From the NCBI GenBank assembly GCA_026874595.1, contig CM049311.1, forward strand, positions 50,037,676-50,101,675: a stretch of 64,000 nucleotides of DNA, written 5' to 3'. The position numbers and the translations under genes are program-made. The stretch is from Sipunculus nudus. Lineage: Eukaryota; Annelida; Sipuncula; Golfingiida; Sipunculidae. The notes under the pieces are model-generated. The model was not told where the DNA came from. It ran no database searches and worked only from the letters and a program-made list of their open reading frames with translations. Below, piece by piece: positions 60,023 to 64,000 of this stretch (its first letter is position 1; each line of letters opens with the position of its first letter).

Positions 60023-60239
60023 ACCATGATCAGCTTTTCTGGTTGATTGTTCGCCACCCCCAGCTTCGTGAGTGTTTCTGCATTACTCCGATGCCTCCAC
60101 CCACTAACCCGTGGGACGGGGGGGGGGGACATCCCGTCCTACCCTGGGTTAATTCTATTCACCACTCTACGACATCATGTATATGCGTACACCGATTTTC
60201 GCCACCACAGATGAATGCAGCTATAAACTAGTGACCCAT

Positions 60240-62445
60240 GGGTCATGACGCTCAGCTGACTGGGAAGAGATTTGCCAAAGGAAATTTTATCATCTGAATG
60301 GTAGTAAATACCCATTCAACTGAAGCATTAAACAGATAAACCAACAGGCAAAGATTGTGACTGGATTTATATATCTCAAAAATACAGAAAAAATGAATAA
60401 ACTTGAAAAAAAATACAGATGGTTCCACCAGTCTGCAGAAACTAATAAAAACACTTAATGGTCAATAACCATGCAAAGAATCATGGTGAACTCTGCATTA
60501 GTTGTTTAGATACTTCAGCTTTTGTATCAAATTTTCCTTTATTCTGAGGGATACTTCGGAGTCCTATAGCTTGAAGGATATGGGTAACAGAGACCTAATT
60601 TCAGGTTTTCACAGACACATTTCATGGGCCTCCTTGCATGACAAGAATGAAGATTCTAAGTCCTGTTGTTACAATTTGTGCCACAGTAACAGATGACAGC
60701 ATCCTTAAAGGTCTCAAAAATAGAGAAAAAAATTCGCAAAAAAAACCTGAACAAATACAGGTGGTGCGTCCAGTCTGCAAAAACTGATGAAACACTCAAT
60801 AATCAATATCCATGCAAAGAAACATGGTGATCTCTGCATTAGTTGTTCAGAATCTTCAGCTTTTGTATCAAATTGTTCATTATTCTGAGGGATACTTCGG
60901 AGTCCTATAGCTTGAAGGATATGGGTAACAGAGACCTAATTTTTAGTTTCCATGGAGACTTTTCAGCGGTCTCCCAGTGTGTCAAGAATGAAGATTCTAG
61001 GTCCAGTTGTTATGATTTGAGCCCTGTTAACATATGTTCATATCTTTAAAGATCTCAAAAATAGAGAATAAAATTCGTTAAAAAAACAAACAAATACAGG
61101 TGGTGCCACCAGTCTGCAGAAACTGATGAAACACTCCATGATCAATATCGATACAAACAATTATGCTGATCGCTCCATTAGTTGTTCAGATACTTCAGCT
61201 TTTGTATCAATTTTTCCATTATTCTGAGCTTTACTTTGGAGTGCCATAGCTCAAAGGATATGGGCAACAGAGACCTAATTTCAGGTTTCAATGTAGACTT
61301 TTCATGGGTCACCCTGTGTATTAAGAATGAAGATTCTAGGTCTAATCGTAAAGATTTGTACCCTGTTGACAGATAACTACATCCTTAAAGGTCTCAAAAA
61401 TAGAGAAAAAAAGGTGAAAATTTGAAAAAAATACAGGTGGCATCACCAGTCTGCAGGAACCGATGGAGCACCTCTTGATTAGTATGTATGCAAAAAATCA
61501 TGACCATCAGTTTTGTAGTTATTGAGATGTTGCAGTTCGTTTTTATCAATTTTTTCATTATTCTGGGGGGTAATTTGGAGCTCCACAGCTCAAAGGATAT
61601 AGGTAACAGATACCTTATTTCAGGTTTCATAGGTCTCTTACTGTGTCAGGAATGAAAATTCTAGGTCCAGTCTTTACAATTGTGTGCCCTGTTGACAGAT
61701 GTTCACATTTTTTAAGGTCTCAAAAATAGGGAAAACAATTAGTAAAAAATCGAAAAATACAGGTGGCACCACCAGTCTGCAGGAAGTGATGAAACTTCTT
61801 ATGATCAATATGTATGCAAAAATTAATGACCATCAGTGATGTAGTTAATGAGGTATTGAAGATTTTGTATAAAATTTTGGACTATTCTGGGGGGGGGGGG
61901 GGTACTTTGGGGCCCCATAGCTTAAAAGATATGGGTCACAGAGACCTAATTTCTTGTTTCCATGGAGACTTCATAGGTCTCTCAGTGTGTCAAGAATTAA
62001 GATTCTAGGTCCAGTCTTTATGATTTGTACCTTGTTAACAGATGTTCACATTTTTAAAGGTCTCAAAAATAGAGAAAAAAAATCGTAAAAAAAATCGAAA
62101 AATACAGGTGGCGCTACCAGTCTGCAGGAAGTGATGCAACTTCTCATGATCAATATGTATGCAAAGAAATCATGACCATCAGTGATATAGTAAATGAGAT
62201 ATTGAAGTTTTTGTATGAAATTTTTGAATATTCTGGGGGGTACTTTGAGGCCCCATAGCTCAAAGGATATGGGTAACAGAGACCTAATTTTTAGTTTCCA
62301 AAGAGATTTTTCATGGACCTCTCAGAATGTAAAGTTACAAGATTCTAGGTCCAGCGGTTACGATTTGTGCCAGGTTAACGGACGGACGGACGACGGACAA
62401 AGAGCGATCGCTATAGCTCAGATGACTTACAGTCAGCTGAGCTAA
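60240..62445 (+). mobile_element. 2.2-kb element of six ~340-bp tandem repeats with inverted ends
   Basis: A unit carrying CACCAGTCTGCAGAAACTGA, ATTCTGAGGGATACTT, AAGGATATGGGTAACAGAGA and AAGATTCTAGGTCCAG is repeated six times, with the CAGTCTGCA word near 60430, 60772, 61108, 61447, 61773 and 62118 (spacing 326-345 bp, diverged copies). The left end GCTCAGCTGACTG (60250) is the inverted match of CAGTCAGCTGAGC at the right end (about 62431), preceded there by ACGGACGGACGACGGACAAA. Open frames of ~64-76 codons in the units (for example 60502, 60843, 61182, 62215) are in-phase repeats of non-coding sequence. It resembles tandem-core repeats known from bivalves. Family name not assigned. Confidence 0.75.
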
Positions 62446-63000
62446 AAAAAGGTCGAACTTCTACGAAAACACTCTGCGTGCCGCCCATTCGCAATACTAC
62501 AACTAGTGTTAACAAGTAACCAGGTCGCAAAAGTGGCAGCTTTGGATGGCGTACAGTGTTTGGGAACCTTGCTTGAAACGGCCTTAGCGGATTCAAGAAA
62601 CCCGTGTGGGTGTCCCTTCACCACTAAATGTACCGCACGATGATGTAAACTCTGAGCTGTCTGGGTACGGTCTAGCCGTGACAAACACGACTCAGTTAGG
62701 ACCCTACTGAGTCGTGACACAAGCCAAATTTAGAACCGCCCTGCAAGTCCACGCCACGCTTTATAACCGCATCTCCGCATACAGTCAGCAGGCAGACCGC
62801 AGGCGGAAATCTCCCGTACATGCAGAACAATATACGAATATATTGGGTTAAAACGGAATATTTCACACACATGGTAGGTGTCCTTGGAGGGATAAGAAAC
62901 TTATTAAAATGTCTAGTAGGTTTATTTGAAGTGACACGATACTTGTAAGCAAAGAGGCGTTGTAAAAAATTACAATATTTGCATCCTTATTAACTCGATC
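62446..63000. other. Unassigned; both strands open at 62442-62720
   Basis: A GC-richer 275-bp block is open on both strands. The plus strand reads VELLRKHSACRPFAILQLV and continues; the minus strand has 92 codons. Neither is recognised. The rest has no signal. Confidence 0.3.
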
Positions 63001-63011
63001 CTCAAATTAGA

Positions 63012-63582
63012 TGTCCAGGCACTCTGGCCATAATGTCAGAGGGCCGATCTTGCGCTAGGTACGGTCAAGTCCTCAAAGGTTGCTTGAATAAGTTATGGCG
63101 GGAAACACAACTTCCGATGCTCGACCGAGAATTACTGATGTACATCGAGCGGGAACATCCTGACCGTTTGCAATTCTACACCGGTGGTATTCGCTACATA
63201 TGCTACGTAAGACACCGCGGGTAGGTTCGAGCGTGTTTCCGGTGCAAGCAAATGGGCCACGTGCAAAGAGACTGCTCAAAACTCGTTGCAGAACAAGAAG
63301 AACCTGAACCGACATATATATTTGTGGAAGTTTCCCCGTATTTACCGCGGCACCGACATCCTCTATCACCACCGCTAAGATACTTATCGTCGCCGACGAT
63401 GATCCGGATCCATTCCCGGCCCTAACCATTGTTGAGTCACCTGAAAAAGAAGAAGAAACAAAACAACCAGATCTCCAAAAACGCCGTTTTCCATCGTCTC
63501 CGACAGACCAGTCTGAATTATTTTCATCATTAAGGAAGCCGCCGAAACTCACGGTAATGGATAGGCCTGTACCGCTGCTTTA
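63012..63582 (+). pseudogene. LINE ORF1-like Gag with CCHC knuckle
   Basis: The plus frame from 63033 reads LDRELLMYIEREHPDRLQFY, then meets TAG at 63222-63224. The same frame continues with a perfect C-X2-C-X4-H-X4-C zinc knuckle (CFRCKQMGHVQRDC, 63234-63275). A frameshift near 63340 leads to an acidic, proline-rich tail (DDDPDPFPALTIVESPEKEE) ending at TAA 63580-63582. Zinc-knuckle ORF1 proteins bind LINE RNA. The ORF2 start at 63815 is the expected neighbour. The long minus-strand frame across this region is a shadow. Confidence 0.65.
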
Positions 63583-63814
63583 ATCCCAGCTGGTACCACT
63601 GGCTCCCATCAGGTCTTCAACGCCAATGCCCGCTCCGATAACGCCTTGATGATGCTACTTTCACACTGCCCAGAACTCGGATGACAACCAGGATACGCAA
63701 AACGACTACGGCTTCGGATGACCCTCTCTTAGGCGAATCGCCGCATACCTTGGACTTCGCTTTGGAATCACATTCTACTACAATTTTAGAATGATTATTT
63801 CTTAATTGTTTTTT

Positions 63815-64000
63815 TGTTCAGAGTAGCAACTCTTAATATAAGAGGACTCGGAGATGTTAGTAAACAGGACTCTTTGCATACTAAAATAAATGAAAACATT
63901 AACCATACTAAAATAATTGAAAACAAAATTAATGTTATTTGTTTACAGGAAACCTTTATAAAGAGTATAGAATATAATAATATTACTTAAAAGTGGGGAG
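63815..64000 (+). pseudogene. Start of LINE ORF2 endonuclease (cut by window end)
   Basis: FRVATLNIRGLGD near 63819 and INVICLQETF near 63930 are the first two motifs of the apurinic-type endonuclease of L1/Tx1 LINE ORF2 (metal-binding Asn and Glu). A TAA at 63988 interrupts the frame. The rest lies outside the window, so intactness is unknown. It is the same orientation and type as the copy at 57.5-60.0 kb. Confidence 0.7.

Noticed and set aside
60418-62150. Evenly spaced repeats considered as a CRISPR-like array or satellite
   Set aside because: Units are ~340 bp with no short repeat/unique spacer structure, the genome is eukaryotic, and inverted ends plus a dispersed fragment point to a mobile element.
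63073-63552. 159-codon minus-strand open frame
   Set aside because: Shadow of the LINE ORF1 on the plus strand, where a perfect CCHC knuckle is present.

Overview
The window looks like non-coding, repeat-dominated nuclear DNA from an invertebrate animal. No intact host gene is visible. The mix of elements (a Mag-like Gypsy retrotransposon, Tx1/L1-type and CR1/Jockey-type LINEs, AT-rich inverted-repeat elements, and a repeat with ~340-bp internal units) would fit a mollusc, probably a bivalve. That taxonomic guess is inference, not proof.

Layout. (1) 172-5730: a GC-rich PIF/Harbinger-like MITE flanked by TTA duplications, split by a young but inactivated Gypsy retrotransposon (889-5403). (2) About 6.3-50.6 kb: a tandem array of six copies (units 0-5 here) of one segment. 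Full units hold a tRNA-derived SINE head on the minus strand, a non-coding block that in units 2-5 carries a CTCF-like motif, and decayed exons of one unrecognised host-like or transposon gene. Unit 0 (oldest-looking) lacks the middle block and carries a 3.5-kb foreign insertion. Unit 1 lacks the first part. Units 2 and 3 are nearly identical ~9.5-kb copies, each with the same 3.2-kb inverted-repeat transposon at the same base. Units 4 and 5 share a 77-bp MITE instead. Only unit 5 runs on into the gene's 3' end, a broken Ulp1-type cysteine protease followed by a PHD-like zinc finger and a plausible polyadenylation signal (51.0-52.0 kb). (3) 52-64 kb: LINE fragments on both strands (54.4-56.3 minus, 57.5-60.0 plus, 63.0-64.0 plus), a 299-bp MITE and a 2.2-kb element made of six ~340-bp repeats.

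The main interest is that the insertions and deletions act as datable marks. They allow the order of duplication, insertion and pseudogenisation in the array to be read. The 3.2-kb element (long inverted termini, TGTTACGT ends, 6-bp TACAGT target duplication, dense CCCCTATTGTAATAA motifs, no transposase) may be an undescribed non-autonomous DNA transposon family. All identifications come from reading the sequence. No database search was possible.
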